Below are positions 32,745 to 41,140 of a stretch of DNA of 43,955 bases, one piece after another. Made by a program: the position numbers and the translations under genes. Origin of the DNA: DASWED01 sp036394995 (lineage in GTDB: Bacteria; Actinomycetota; UBA4738; JACQTL01); the NCBI GenBank assembly GCA_036394995.1, contig DASWED010000016.1, forward strand, positions 1 through 43,955. The letters are read 5' to 3'. Position 1 is the stretch's first letter. Every line of letters begins with the position of its first letter. The notes under the pieces were generated by a model, which was not told the DNA's origin, did not search any database, and saw nothing but the letters and a program-made list of their open reading frames with translations.

Positions 32745-35243
32745 TCAGGAGGACGGCACGAGAGGCCGATCCCGATGGACCCGGCCGTACGTGGTGGTCC
32801 GTTCGGCGGGCGTCCGGCCGATGGCCCGGATGGCCGCCTCAAGCTCCTCGGGCTCCTTGCGGATTCCCCACTCCGCGCCGGCCATCCTGCTGATGGTCTC
32901 CTCCATGAGGGTCCCGCCGAGGTCGTTCGCCCCGCCCCGCAGCAGGAGCTGGCACGCCTCGATCCCTATCTTCACCCACGACACCTGGACGTTCGGGATC
33001 CGGCCGTGCAGCAGGATCCGGGCCACGGCGTGGACCCGCCGGTTGTCGTCGTGGGTGGGGCCGGGCCGGGCCTTCCCCGCCAGATAGATCGGCGAGTTCT
33101 GGTGGACGAACGGCAGCGGCACGAACTCCGTGAACCGACCGGACTCGTCCTGGATGCGGGCCAGCCGGCGGATGTGGGCCACCCAGTGCGGCGGAGCGTC
33201 GACGTGGCCGTACATCATCGTGCTGCTCGAGGGCAGCCCCACGTCGTGCGCCGTCTTCACGATCTCCTCCCACGTGTCGGCGGGGAGCTTCCCCTTGGTC
33301 AGGACCCACCGGACGTCGTCGTCGAGGATCTCGGCGGCCGTCCCGGGGATCGACCCCAGCCCCCGGTCCCGGCATTCCTGGAGGAACTCCCGGAACGAGA
33401 TGCCCAGCCGCGCGGACCCGTTCAGGACCTCCATCGGGCTGAACGCATGGATGTGCATGTCCGGCACGCGGCGCTTCACGGCGTCGAGGAGCCCGAAGTA
33501 GAACTCGCCGGGGAGCGACGGGTGGAGCCCGCCCTGCATGCACACCTCGGTGGCGCCGTACCGCCGGGCCTCCTCGGCCCGGTCGGCCACCTCGTGGAGG
33601 CGGAGCGTGTAGGACTCCTGATCCACCTCCCGCTGCGCGAACGCGCAGAACCGGCAGCCCGTGTAGCACACGTTCGTGAAGTTGATGTTCCGGTTCACCA
33701 CGTACGTCACCTCGTCGCCGGCCACGTCCCGGCGGAGGTCGTCGGCCACCGCGCACAGGGCCTCCAGGGCCTCCCCCTCGGCCTCGAACAGCGCCACGGC
33801 CTCCCCGTCGGTGATGTCGTCGGGGCGGCCGGCGGTGGCCTTCTTCAGGGCGCGGCGGATGTCCCCGGCCAGCCGCTTCGGGTCTCGCGCTCTCGAGGCC
33901 CACCGCTTCGTGGCCTCCACCTCGAACGCGTCGAAGTCCCCGTAGACCTGGAGCGAGTCCTCCCGGAGACCGGCGCCGTCGGCCTTGGCGAACGTGAGCG
34001 CGATCTGGCGGGGCTTCCACTGGACGTCGGGGTCCTGCCACTCGACGGGCTCGGGGCGCTGGCCCTCGCGGGCCCGGCCGTCGTCCGCCACCAGCGCCGC
34101 CACCGGCCGCTGCATCTTCCCCGAGATCCACGGGTCGGGCCGGAGCGCGTACTCCGGGTAGACCGTGAGCCGTTCGCGGAGCTCCAGGCCCCTCGAGGCC
34201 GTCGCCTCCGCCAGGCGTTCGATCCGGGGCCACGGCTTCTCCGGGTTCACGTGGTCGGGAGTGAGCGGGGAGACGCCGCCCCAGTCGTCGATGCCGGCGT
34301 CGAGCAGGCGGGGGAACCGGTCGTCCGAGAGGTTCGGCGGCGCCTGGAGGTGCATCCGCGGACCGAACACCACCCGCGCCGTGGCGATCGTCGCGAGGTA
34401 CTCGTCCGCCTCCGGAGGCGGCGATGCGTGCATGGCCGTCCCCGGCTTGGGGACGAAGTTCTGGACGATGACCTCCTGCACGTGGCGGTACTTCCGGTGG
34501 AGGTCCCGGATGGCCAGGAGGGACTCGGCCCGTTCGCGGAGGGTCTCCCCGATCCCCACCAGGATCCCGGTGGTGAACGGGATCGACAGGCGCCCGGCGT
34601 CCTCGATGGTCCGCAGGCGGACCGCGGGGACCTTGTCCGGCGAGCCGAAGTGCGGGCCCCCCTTCGCGGAGAGCCTGTCCGAGGACGTCTCCAGCATCAT
34701 CCCCATCGACGCGCTGACGTGCTTCAGGCGGGCCATGTCCTCCCACGACATGACCCCCGGGTTGAGGTGCGGGAGCAGGCCGGTCTCCTCGATGACCCGG
34801 ATGCTCACCGCCCGCAGGTAGTCCAGCGTGGACGAGTACCCCCGGGACGCCAGCCACTCGCGGGCCACGGGGTAGCGTTCCTCGGGCCGATCCCCCAGCG
34901 TGAACAGGGCCTCCTTGCACCCCCGCTGCCGCCCGGCCTCGGCGACGGCCACGACCTCCTCGGGGGTCAGGTACGCCTGGTCGAGCTTCGCGGGGGCCTT
35001 GGCGAACGTGCAGTAGTGGCAGTGGTCCCGGCACAGCATCGTGAGCGGGACGAACACCTTCCGCGAGTACGTGACGCTCCGGCCGTGGCCCATCTCGCGG
35101 TGCCGCGACGCCAGCCCCAGGAGCTCCTCGAGCTGCTCACCGCGCGTGGCGAGCAACGCGGTCACCTCGTCCACCGATACGGCCTTGCCGGCCTCGGCGC
35201 GCGCCAGGGCCCGGCGCACCGCCTGGGGGGTCGGGTCGGACAT
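32745..35243 (-). CDS. fbiC: FO synthase FbiC (CofG-CofH fusion)
   Basis: An 832-aa fused radical-SAM enzyme that makes FO, the deazaflavin chromophore of F420, from tyrosine and 5-amino-6-ribitylaminouracil. The N-terminal CofG half has the cluster motif CRDHCHYC (Cys71/75/78); the C-terminal CofH half has CYTGCRFC (Cys526/530/533). Length and fusion match actinobacterial FbiC. ATG 35243 has GAGGG 3 nt upstream and a TAGGCT -10-like box 9 nt upstream (35253-35258). It is divergent from fbiA-fbiB, so FO synthesis and F420 maturation genes share a 93-nt control region. The gene for the guanylyltransferase step (FbiD/CofC) is not in the window. Confidence 0.97.
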   Translation of the reverse strand: MSDPTPQAVRRALARAEAGKAVSVDEVTALLATRGEQLEELLGLASRHREMGHGRSVTYSRKVFVPLTMLCRDHCHYCTFAKAPAKLDQAYLTPEEVVAVAEAGRQRGCKEALFTLGDRPEERYPVAREWLASRGYSSTLDYLRAVSIRVIEETGLLPHLNPGVMSWEDMARLKHVSASMGMMLETSSDRLSAKGGPHFGSPDKVPAVRLRTIEDAGRLSIPFTTGILVGIGETLRERAESLLAIRDLHRKYRHVQEVIVQNFVPKPGTAMHASPPPEADEYLATIATARVVFGPRMHLQAPPNLSDDRFPRLLDAGIDDWGGVSPLTPDHVNPEKPWPRIERLAEATASRGLELRERLTVYPEYALRPDPWISGKMQRPVAALVADDGRAREGQRPEPVEWQDPDVQWKPRQIALTFAKADGAGLREDSLQVYGDFDAFEVEATKRWASRARDPKRLAGDIRRALKKATAGRPDDITDGEAVALFEAEGEALEALCAVADDLRRDVAGDEVTYVVNRNINFTNVCYTGCRFCAFAQREVDQESYTLRLHEVADRAEEARRYGATEVCMQGGLHPSLPGEFYFGLLDAVKRRVPDMHIHAFSPMEVLNGSARLGISFREFLQECRDRGLGSIPGTAAEILDDDVRWVLTKGKLPADTWEEIVKTAHDVGLPSSSTMMYGHVDAPPHWVAHIRRLARIQDESGRFTEFVPLPFVHQNSPIYLAGKARPGPTHDDNRRVHAVARILLHGRIPNVQVSWVKIGIEACQLLLRGGANDLGGTLMEETISRMAGAEWGIRKEPEELEAAIRAIGRTPAERTTTYGRVHRDRPLVPSS

Positions 35244-35252
35244 GACCCTCGG

Positions 35253-35258
35253 AGCCTA
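35253..35258 (-). promoter_or_regulatory. Candidate -10 box (TAGGCT) for fbiC
   Basis: TAGGCT lies 9 nt upstream of the fbiC ATG, so the transcript would start within a few bases of the coding region. It mirrors the box in front of the divergent fbiA gene. Confidence 0.45.
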
Positions 35259-35322
35259 CTACGGGTCCTGCGATACCCCGGTCTGATCCCCGGAGATCGG
35301 GCGCCGTTTGCCGCCCGGCCCG

Positions 35323-35328
35323 TAGGCT
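35323..35328 (+). promoter_or_regulatory. Candidate -10 box (TAGGCT) for fbiA-fbiB
   Basis: TAGGCT lies 8 nt upstream of the fbiA ATG at 35337, with no Shine-Dalgarno sequence between, which is the arrangement expected for a leaderless mRNA. The identical word serves the divergent fbiC gene. Confidence 0.45.
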
Positions 35329-35336
35329 GTGGGCCG

Positions 35337-36284
35337 ATGAACGTCGTGGCGTTGGCCGGCGGGATCGGCGCGGGGAAGTTCCTGCGGGGGCTGGTGCGGG
35401 CCGTGCCGCCCCGCAACGTCACGGTGGTGGTGAACACCGCCGACGACATCGAGCTGCACGGGCTTCATGTCTCGCCCGACCTGGACTCGGTCACGTACTG
35501 GCTGGGGACGGTCATGGACCGGGAGCGGGGATGGGGCCGACGCGAGGAGACGTTCCGGGCCACCGAGGAGCTCCGGCGGTTCGATGCGGATGGCTCCTGG
35601 TTCGGTCTGGGGGACCTGGACCTCGCCACCCACCTGTTCCGGACCGGGCTCCTGCGCTCCGGCGCCACGCTGTCTGAGGCCACGGCCCTGGTGGCGGCCC
35701 GGTTCGGGCTGGCCAGCCGAATCCTGCCGATGTCCGACGACCCGGTGGCCACCCGGATCGACGCGGTGAGCATGGGGCGTCCCTGCGACCTCCACTTCCA
35801 GGAGTACTGGGTCCAGCGGCACGCGGCCGACGAGGTGAAGGCGGTCCGGTACGAGGGCGCCGCGGCAGCCAGGCCGGCGCCCGGGGTGCTGGAGGCCGTC
35901 GCCGAAGCTGATGCGGTGGTGTTCCCGCCGTCGAACCCGGTGGCCTCGATCGGGCCGATCCTGGCCGTCCCCGGCATCCGCGACGCCGTCGCGGCGCGGC
36001 GGGACCGCGCGGTGGGCGTGTCGGGGATCGTGGGCGGCGCGCCGCTCGCCGGGATGGCCGACCGGCTCCTGCCGGTGGCGGGCGTCGAGGTGTCGGCCGC
36101 GGGCGTGGCGGAGATGTACCGGGACCTGCTCTCGGGATGGGTCATGGACACGGCGGACGAACGGCTTCGCGACCGCGTGGCGGCGCTGGGCATGCGCGTG
36201 GCCGTCACCGACACCGTGATGACCGGCGACGTTGCTGCCGAGCACGTGGCCCGGACGGCGCTCTCGCTCATCGGGATGCGGTAG
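35337..36284 (+). CDS. fbiA: 2-phospho-L-lactate / PEP transferase FbiA (CofD)
   Basis: A 315-aa CofD-family enzyme joining FO to the activated phospholactate or phosphoenolpyruvate unit, giving (dehydro-)F420-0. The N-terminus has ALAGGIGAGKFLRGL (nucleotide loop) and VVNTADDIELHGLHVSPDLDSV, the family signature; later MSDDPVATRI and the FO site VVFPPSNPVASIGPIL with a Gly-rich VSGIVGGAPL. The C-terminal helical domain ends near VTDTVMTG. The ATG is at 35337. fbiB follows after 16 nt. Deciding between phospholactate and PEP use would need biochemical data. Confidence 0.95.
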   Translation: MNVVALAGGIGAGKFLRGLVRAVPPRNVTVVVNTADDIELHGLHVSPDLDSVTYWLGTVMDRERGWGRREETFRATEELRRFDADGSWFGLGDLDLATHLFRTGLLRSGATLSEATALVAARFGLASRILPMSDDPVATRIDAVSMGRPCDLHFQEYWVQRHAADEVKAVRYEGAAAARPAPGVLEAVAEADAVVFPPSNPVASIGPILAVPGIRDAVAARRDRAVGVSGIVGGAPLAGMADRLLPVAGVEVSAAGVAEMYRDLLSGWVMDTADERLRDRVAALGMRVAVTDTVMTGDVAAEHVARTALSLIGMR

Positions 36285-36300
36285 GCCCGGGTGAGCTGAC

Positions 36301-37596
36301 GTGGTGGCCGGAGTGGAGATCCTGCCGGTCGAGGGGCTCCCCGAGCTCCAGGCCGGGGACGACCTGGCGGCGATCCTGGCCCGCGAGCTCTCCGGGCGGC
36401 TCCGCCCCGGCGACGTCGTGGCGGTGACCCAGAAGGCGGTGTCGAAGGCCGAGGGCCGGGTGGTCCCAGAGGCCGAACGGGGCCACGACGGCTGGGTGGC
36501 CGCCGAGACGCGTCGGGTGGTGGCCCGGCGGGACGACCTGGTGATCGCCGAGACGCTCCACGGGTTCGTGTGCGCGAACGCGGGGGTGGATGCCTCGAAC
36601 GTGGCCGAGGGATTCCTCACGCTGCTCCCGATCGACCCCGACGCCTCGGCCGAACGGATCCGGGAAGCCCTGGAGCCGGTGGCCTCGGGCCCGGTGGGCG
36701 TGGTGGTCACCGACACGTTCGGCCGCCCCTGGCGGCGGGGTCTGGTGAACGTGGCCCTGGGGTGCGCCGGCCTCCCGTCGCTGGTGGACCTCCGGGGAAC
36801 CCCGGATCACGCCGGCCGGATCCTGGAGGCCACCGTGGTGGCGCTGGCCGACGAGGTCGCCGCGGCGTCGGGTCTGGTCATGGGCAAGGCCGCGCGCATC
36901 CCCGCGGCGGTGGTCCGCGGCGTGCGAACGGAAGGCGCCCCGCCGGGCCCGGCCGCCGAGTTGGTCCGGCCCCCCGACGAGGACCTGTTCCGGGAATCGC
37001 CGTTGCAGTCGCTCCACGCCCGGCGATCCATCCGTACGTTCGGCGAGGGCGCCGTGCCCCGGTCGGTGCTGGAGGAGGCGGTCCGGGCGGCGTGCACGGC
37101 GCCGGCCCCCCACCACACGCGCCCCTGGCTGTTCGTGGTGCTGGAATCCGTGGCCGCGAAGCGCCGTCTCCTGGGCGCGATGGCGGCCGCGTGGCGCGAG
37201 GACCTGGAGGGCGACGGCACGCCGGAACACGTCATCGCCAGGCGCCAGTCGAAGTCGGACGCCCTGCTGGGGGAGGCCCCGGTGATCATCGTGCCGTGCG
37301 TCCGCCTCCGGGGCGCACACGCCTACCCAGACCACGAACGGGCGGCAGCGGAGCGGGAGATGTTTCTGCTCTCAGGTGGGGCGGCGATCCAGAACCTCCT
37401 CCTGGCCCTGCACGCCCAGGGCGTTGCGTCCTGCTGGATCTCCTCCACTCTGTTCTGCAAGGACGAGACCCGAGAGGCCCTCGCCCTCGACGCCGAATGG
37501 CTCCCCCTCGGCTCCGTGGCAGCGGGCCCAATGCCCGCCGGCACCCCCCCGCCGCGCCCCCCGCTCCCCGTCGAGGACCACCTCCGACTGGAGTGA
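36301..37596 (+). CDS. fbiB: F420 gamma-glutamyl ligase fused to a nitroreductase-like domain (FbiB)
   Basis: A 431-aa two-domain protein. The N-terminal CofE domain (about 1-245) adds glutamates to F420-0: GDVVAVTQKAVSKAEGRVV, VVVTDTFGRPWRRGLVNVALG and the DLRGTPDHAGR metal/GTP region. The C-terminal FMN-dependent nitroreductase-like domain (about 250-431; LHARRSIRTFGEGAVPRSVLEEAVRAA split over a strand and helix, then GGAAIQNLLLALHAQGVASCWI) reduces dehydro-F420-0 in mycobacteria. The GTG at 36301 is followed by a second GTG. Together with fbiA it forms the F420 tail-building operon. Confidence 0.96.
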   Translation: MVAGVEILPVEGLPELQAGDDLAAILARELSGRLRPGDVVAVTQKAVSKAEGRVVPEAERGHDGWVAAETRRVVARRDDLVIAETLHGFVCANAGVDASNVAEGFLTLLPIDPDASAERIREALEPVASGPVGVVVTDTFGRPWRRGLVNVALGCAGLPSLVDLRGTPDHAGRILEATVVALADEVAAASGLVMGKAARIPAAVVRGVRTEGAPPGPAAELVRPPDEDLFRESPLQSLHARRSIRTFGEGAVPRSVLEEAVRAACTAPAPHHTRPWLFVVLESVAAKRRLLGAMAAAWREDLEGDGTPEHVIARRQSKSDALLGEAPVIIVPCVRLRGAHAYPDHERAAAEREMFLLSGGAAIQNLLLALHAQGVASCWISSTLFCKDETREALALDAEWLPLGSVAAGPMPAGTPPPRPPLPVEDHLRLE

Positions 37597-37676
37597 CCGA
37601 CAAGTCCAGCAGGACCGCCTGCCCGCACGGCTCGGTATTGTCGCGGGACCTGACACGAGCGAGGAGGGATCCCACG

Positions 37677-38111
37677 ATGAGCGATCGAACCCCCGAGCAG
37701 CCGCCGACCACGCCGTCGGGCGGGACCCCGGAGGATGCCGCACGCCGGGCGGAGGCGGCGGCGGCGAACGCCGAGCGGGACCGGGCAGAGGCCTCCGCGC
37801 TGGCCGAGGCGGCGCGGGAGGCCGCTTTCGAAGCCGCGCGCAAGGCCGGGCGGTTCTCGCGGGAGTTCCTGGTGACGGTGATCTCGGTGGTGACCACCGC
37901 CTTCGGTGTGGTGGTGGCCCTGGCCTGGAACACCGCGCTGTCGACTTGGCTGGCCCACTATTCGGAGAACGCCCGGATCACCGGCCTCTTCATCTACGCG
38001 GTCCTGATCACGTTCATGGCGGTCATCGCGATCGTCATGCTGTCCCGGCTGGCCCGGCGGATCGGGGCCGAGCCGATCGAGTTCAAGATCGGGTCGACGT
38101 CGACGAAGTAG
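37677..38111 (+). CDS. DUF5654-like small membrane protein
   Basis: A 144-aa protein. The first 55 residues are hydrophilic, with an Ala/Glu/Arg-rich coiled-coil-like stretch (DAARRAEAAAANAERDRAEA). Two TM helices follow: FLVTVISVVTTAFGVVVALAWN (about 64-86) and ITGLFIYAVLITFMAVIAIVML (about 101-124), ending in a short polar tail. The first helix with its central ALAWN matches DUF5654, a family of unknown function. ATG 37677 has GAGGAGGGA 7 nt upstream. TATTGT (37636-37641) could be its -10. It is convergent with the SpoIID-like gene, 16 nt apart. Confidence 0.75.
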   Translation: MSDRTPEQPPTTPSGGTPEDAARRAEAAAANAERDRAEASALAEAAREAAFEAARKAGRFSREFLVTVISVVTTAFGVVVALAWNTALSTWLAHYSENARITGLFIYAVLITFMAVIAIVMLSRLARRIGAEPIEFKIGSTSTK

Positions 38112-38127
38112 CGGGAACGCGGGGCGG

Positions 38128-39948
38128 CTACGACTTCACGCAGGGGCCGGTCGCGGGGCAGGTCACCGTGCCGTGCTCGAACGTGGACCGGACAGAGCCG
38201 CCGCTCAGCGCCTTGACGTCCGACGTGGGGAAGCCGAGCGCGCCCACCGCGCCGCCGTGGTCCAGGTAGTACCCCAGCACGGGCCCGTGGACCTCGTACG
38301 TGCCCACGCCGCCCTTCTGGTAGATCCGGCCGCCGTCGAAGTCCGTCCTCGAGCACACGTCCGAGTCGGCGCACCCCTTCGGGAGATGCAGGATCATCAC
38401 GCCGGTCCGGGGAAGGCCCAGCAGGCCCTTGACCCCACCGAGGGCCTGGAACTTCGCGTAGATCATGTCGTGGAGCCACGACGTGGTCCCGTGGTCGTTG
38501 TTCGTGAACACCGCGCCGTCGGCGAACTTCTGGATCCGCCCGCCGGTCACGCTGAACGCGGCGGTCCGGGCCAGCCCGGGCGCGCACATCAGCGAGTCGT
38601 ACCGGTTCCGGATGGCGCCCTCGACGTTGCGGTTCACGTCGATCCACACCTTGTCGTCCATCAACCCGAGGAGCGAGCTGAACGTGGGGCCCTTCATGCT
38701 CGCGCTGCTCCCGGCCCGCCCCCCGGAGCCGTTGACGGTGATCGAGATGATCCGCCCCGACTCGGGCGCGTAGGTGATCGGCCCGAACGAGGTCACGGTC
38801 CCCACGTCGTAGTAGCGGTCGATGAGGCTCGAGACCTGCGCCTGGGTGAGCTCCTCGGACCACACGCGCGCGTTGTTCCGATCCGAGACGTAGTCGCCGG
38901 GGTCGCACACGGCGCGGAGGTACGGGATCGGGTCGTCGAACCACACGTTCTCGTTGTCCTCCGTGTACCCGCCGCTCGCCGAGTAGTAGTTCGAGAGGGT
39001 CAGCTTGCCCTGGTACGTGACGACCTTGCCGGTGGTCCCGTCCACGGCCTTCCGCCACTCGGCGGCGTAGGAGTCGGCCTCCTTGTCCCACCCGATGTAG
39101 GCCTGGTCCACCGAGCTGGGGTACACACCGCAGTTGCAGTCCCCGTGGTCGCTGCGGTGCAGGCCCCGCCAGTTCTCCATGTAGAAGGCGTACGTCCGGC
39201 CCGCCACCGCCTGGGCCTCCATGGCCGCCATCGGCCACGACGACGGAACCTCACCGAGCCCGTAAAGGTACTCGTTCGGCGTCATCACGCCGATGGCCCG
39301 CAGGAGCCACGTGCAACTCGTGCACCCCTTGTACGTGTTGAACTCGATGTACCCGTGCGCGTAGCTGTGCCCGGCACTCGCGATCCGGAGCCGCGAACCG
39401 TTCTGTTCGTACGCGGCGAACATCTTCCACTTCGGTCCGCCCGTGGTTCCCACCAGGAGGCCGTTGGCGTTGACCAGCTTGTAGTGGCCGTCGGCGTCGA
39501 CCCGGACGGTCCACTTCGACCCCTTCGGGATCGTGTACTTGTCCTGGTAGTCCACCGAGCCGAATCGCAGCGCCACGGGACCGGCCTCGGCCGTCAACGA
39601 GAGCGAGGTGTGATCCCAGGTCAGCCCGACCCGGATGATCGAGGGCGAGCCGGTCGGGGCCCCCTGGACCTGGGTCCCGCTGTAGTAGTGCGTCAGGATG
39701 TCGGTGGAGTTCCACCCCTGGGCGGCCAGCCCGTAGGCCCCCCACTGCGACAGGCCGACGCCGTGACCCCACCCCGAGCCGTAGAAGATGAAGCTCTTCG
39801 CGTCCGCGGAGGCCTTCGCGCCGGCCGCGGGGAGCGGAGGCTGCTTGGACGCGGACGAGGGGTCTCCCCCGTTGGCACGCGCGATTCCTGCGGGCAGCAG
39901 GGCCGCCAACGCGGCCAGGATGATGATGGCGTCGGATCGTTTCCGCAT
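38128..39948 (-). CDS. SpoIID/LytB-domain secreted protein with LGFP-like repeats
   Basis: A 606-aa exported protein: signal peptide 1-26, then GWGHGVGLSQWGAYGLAAQG (59-78), a spacer, and the SpoIID core at about 220-400 (TPNEYLYGLGEVP, AMEAQAVAGRTYA, NYYSASGGYTEDNENVW). In the classical SpoIID order the GHGVG motif follows the core, so the domain looks permuted. The C-terminal 130 residues carry LGFP-like repeats (LGLPRTGVM, LGFPTSDVKAL), which bind the cell wall. SpoIID proteins are lytic transglycosylases on denuded glycan. ATG 39948 lacks a clear Shine-Dalgarno; TAGGTT (39972-39977) may be its -10. The 172-nt gap upstream has two perfect palindromes (39988-39999 and 40008-40021) but no gene. 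Confidence 0.85.
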   Translation of the reverse strand: MRKRSDAIIILAALAALLPAGIARANGGDPSSASKQPPLPAAGAKASADAKSFIFYGSGWGHGVGLSQWGAYGLAAQGWNSTDILTHYYSGTQVQGAPTGSPSIIRVGLTWDHTSLSLTAEAGPVALRFGSVDYQDKYTIPKGSKWTVRVDADGHYKLVNANGLLVGTTGGPKWKMFAAYEQNGSRLRIASAGHSYAHGYIEFNTYKGCTSCTWLLRAIGVMTPNEYLYGLGEVPSSWPMAAMEAQAVAGRTYAFYMENWRGLHRSDHGDCNCGVYPSSVDQAYIGWDKEADSYAAEWRKAVDGTTGKVVTYQGKLTLSNYYSASGGYTEDNENVWFDDPIPYLRAVCDPGDYVSDRNNARVWSEELTQAQVSSLIDRYYDVGTVTSFGPITYAPESGRIISITVNGSGGRAGSSASMKGPTFSSLLGLMDDKVWIDVNRNVEGAIRNRYDSLMCAPGLARTAAFSVTGGRIQKFADGAVFTNNDHGTTSWLHDMIYAKFQALGGVKGLLGLPRTGVMILHLPKGCADSDVCSRTDFDGGRIYQKGGVGTYEVHGPVLGYYLDHGGAVGALGFPTSDVKALSGGSVRSTFEHGTVTCPATGPCVKS

Positions 39949-40120
39949 ATGAGGGGGCCGGCGGTTCCGGCAACCTAACACATCGTCCCGGGGCCCCGGA
40001 AGCTTGACGGACAGATGTCCGATTCCCGCTGAGAGCTGCACGTTCGAGGCCGATTTACCGCCGATCGGGTAGGACCTCCTGCCCCCGGGGCGTCGGCCGC
40101 AGCGCCCGACCGGAGGGCGG

Positions 40121-41140
40121 TCAGTCGGGGGCCGCGATGGCGCCCGCCGGCACGCGGAGGCCGTCGGCGGCCATTCCGGCGGGGACCCGGGCGCCCTGGC
40201 CCAGCACCGAATCCGAGAGCGCCGCGCCCTCGCCGACCACCGCGCCGGGCCCGACGATGGATCCGCTGACCCGGCTCCCCCGGCCCACCATGCACCCGGC
40301 ATGGAGCACGGAGTCCTCCACCACGGCCTCCTCCCCCACCGATGCCTCCGGACCCACCACCACCCACCGGCCCAGGTGGGCCCGGGGATCCACCACCGCG
40401 CCGTCCGCGACGCACGGCGCCGCGACGTCGATGCCCTCCAGGCGGCCCTCGAGCACGTCGAAGTGAGCCTGGAGGTACTTCTCGGGGGTCCCCAGGTCCT
40501 TCCAGTAGGCGGTGGTGACGAACCCGTACACCGGCCGGCCGCTCGAGATGAGGGCCGGGTAGATCTCGCGTTCGATCGAGATGGTCTGCCCGATCTGCCA
40601 GCCATCCAGCGCCTCGGGCTCCAGCACGTACGTCCCCGCGTTCACGTCGCCGGGGACCAGGTCGGCCGGCTTCTCCCGGAACTCCAGGACCCGGCCGTCG
40701 GGTTCGGTGGCCACCAGGCCGAAGGGCCGGGCGTCCTCCACCCGGGACAGGGTGATGGTGGCCAGGGCCCGGCGGTCCCGGTGGAACCGGAGGAGCTCGG
40801 ACAGGTCGAGGTCGGTGAGGATGTCGCCGTTCAGGACGAAGAACGGCTCCGGATCCAGGTACGGCAGCGCGTTCACGATCGCCCCGCCCGTGCCCAGGGG
40901 GTGCGTCTCGGTGATCCACGTGATCGTGGGGTCGCCGTGCCGTTCGGAGATGAACGGGCCGAACGTCTCCTCCAGGTACGGCGACGACAGCACCACCTCG
41001 TGGACGTCGTGGCCGGCCAGATGGTCCAGGACCCGGTGCAGGAACGGCCGGTTCGCCACCGGCAGCAGCGGCTTGGGGACGGTCTCGGTGAGGGGCCGCA
41101 GGCGGGTCCCCTCCCCGCCCACCAGCACGACGGCCTTCAC
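40121..41140 (-). CDS. manC: Sugar nucleotidyltransferase, probably mannose-1-phosphate guanylyltransferase
   Basis: A 339-aa enzyme. The Rossmann-like nucleotidyltransferase domain has VLVGGEGTRLRPLTETVPKPLLPVANRPF, GTGGAIVNALPYL, the metal site FVLNGDILTDLDL and FREKPADLVPGDVNAGTYVLEP. The C-terminal 100 residues are left-handed beta-helix hexapeptide repeats (VGEEAVVEDSVLHAGCMVGRGSRV). This layout fits GDP-mannose or dTDP-glucose type enzymes; the locus, which matches the mycobacterial fbiAB-manC-wbbL region, favours GDP-mannose. GTG 41140 has GAGGAAGG 7 nt upstream and overlaps the stop of the glycosyltransferase by four bases (GTGA). Confidence 0.85.
   Translation of the reverse strand: MKAVVLVGGEGTRLRPLTETVPKPLLPVANRPFLHRVLDHLAGHDVHEVVLSSPYLEETFGPFISERHGDPTITWITETHPLGTGGAIVNALPYLDPEPFFVLNGDILTDLDLSELLRFHRDRRALATITLSRVEDARPFGLVATEPDGRVLEFREKPADLVPGDVNAGTYVLEPEALDGWQIGQTISIEREIYPALISSGRPVYGFVTTAYWKDLGTPEKYLQAHFDVLEGRLEGIDVAAPCVADGAVVDPRAHLGRWVVVGPEASVGEEAVVEDSVLHAGCMVGRGSRVSGSIVGPGAVVGEGAALSDSVLGQGARVPAGMAADGLRVPAGAIAAPD

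Noticed and set aside
39949..40120. c-di-GMP or TPP riboswitch before the SpoIID-like gene
   Set aside because: A CTGAGAG on the plus strand resembles TPP, but the second conserved half is missing and the strand is wrong.
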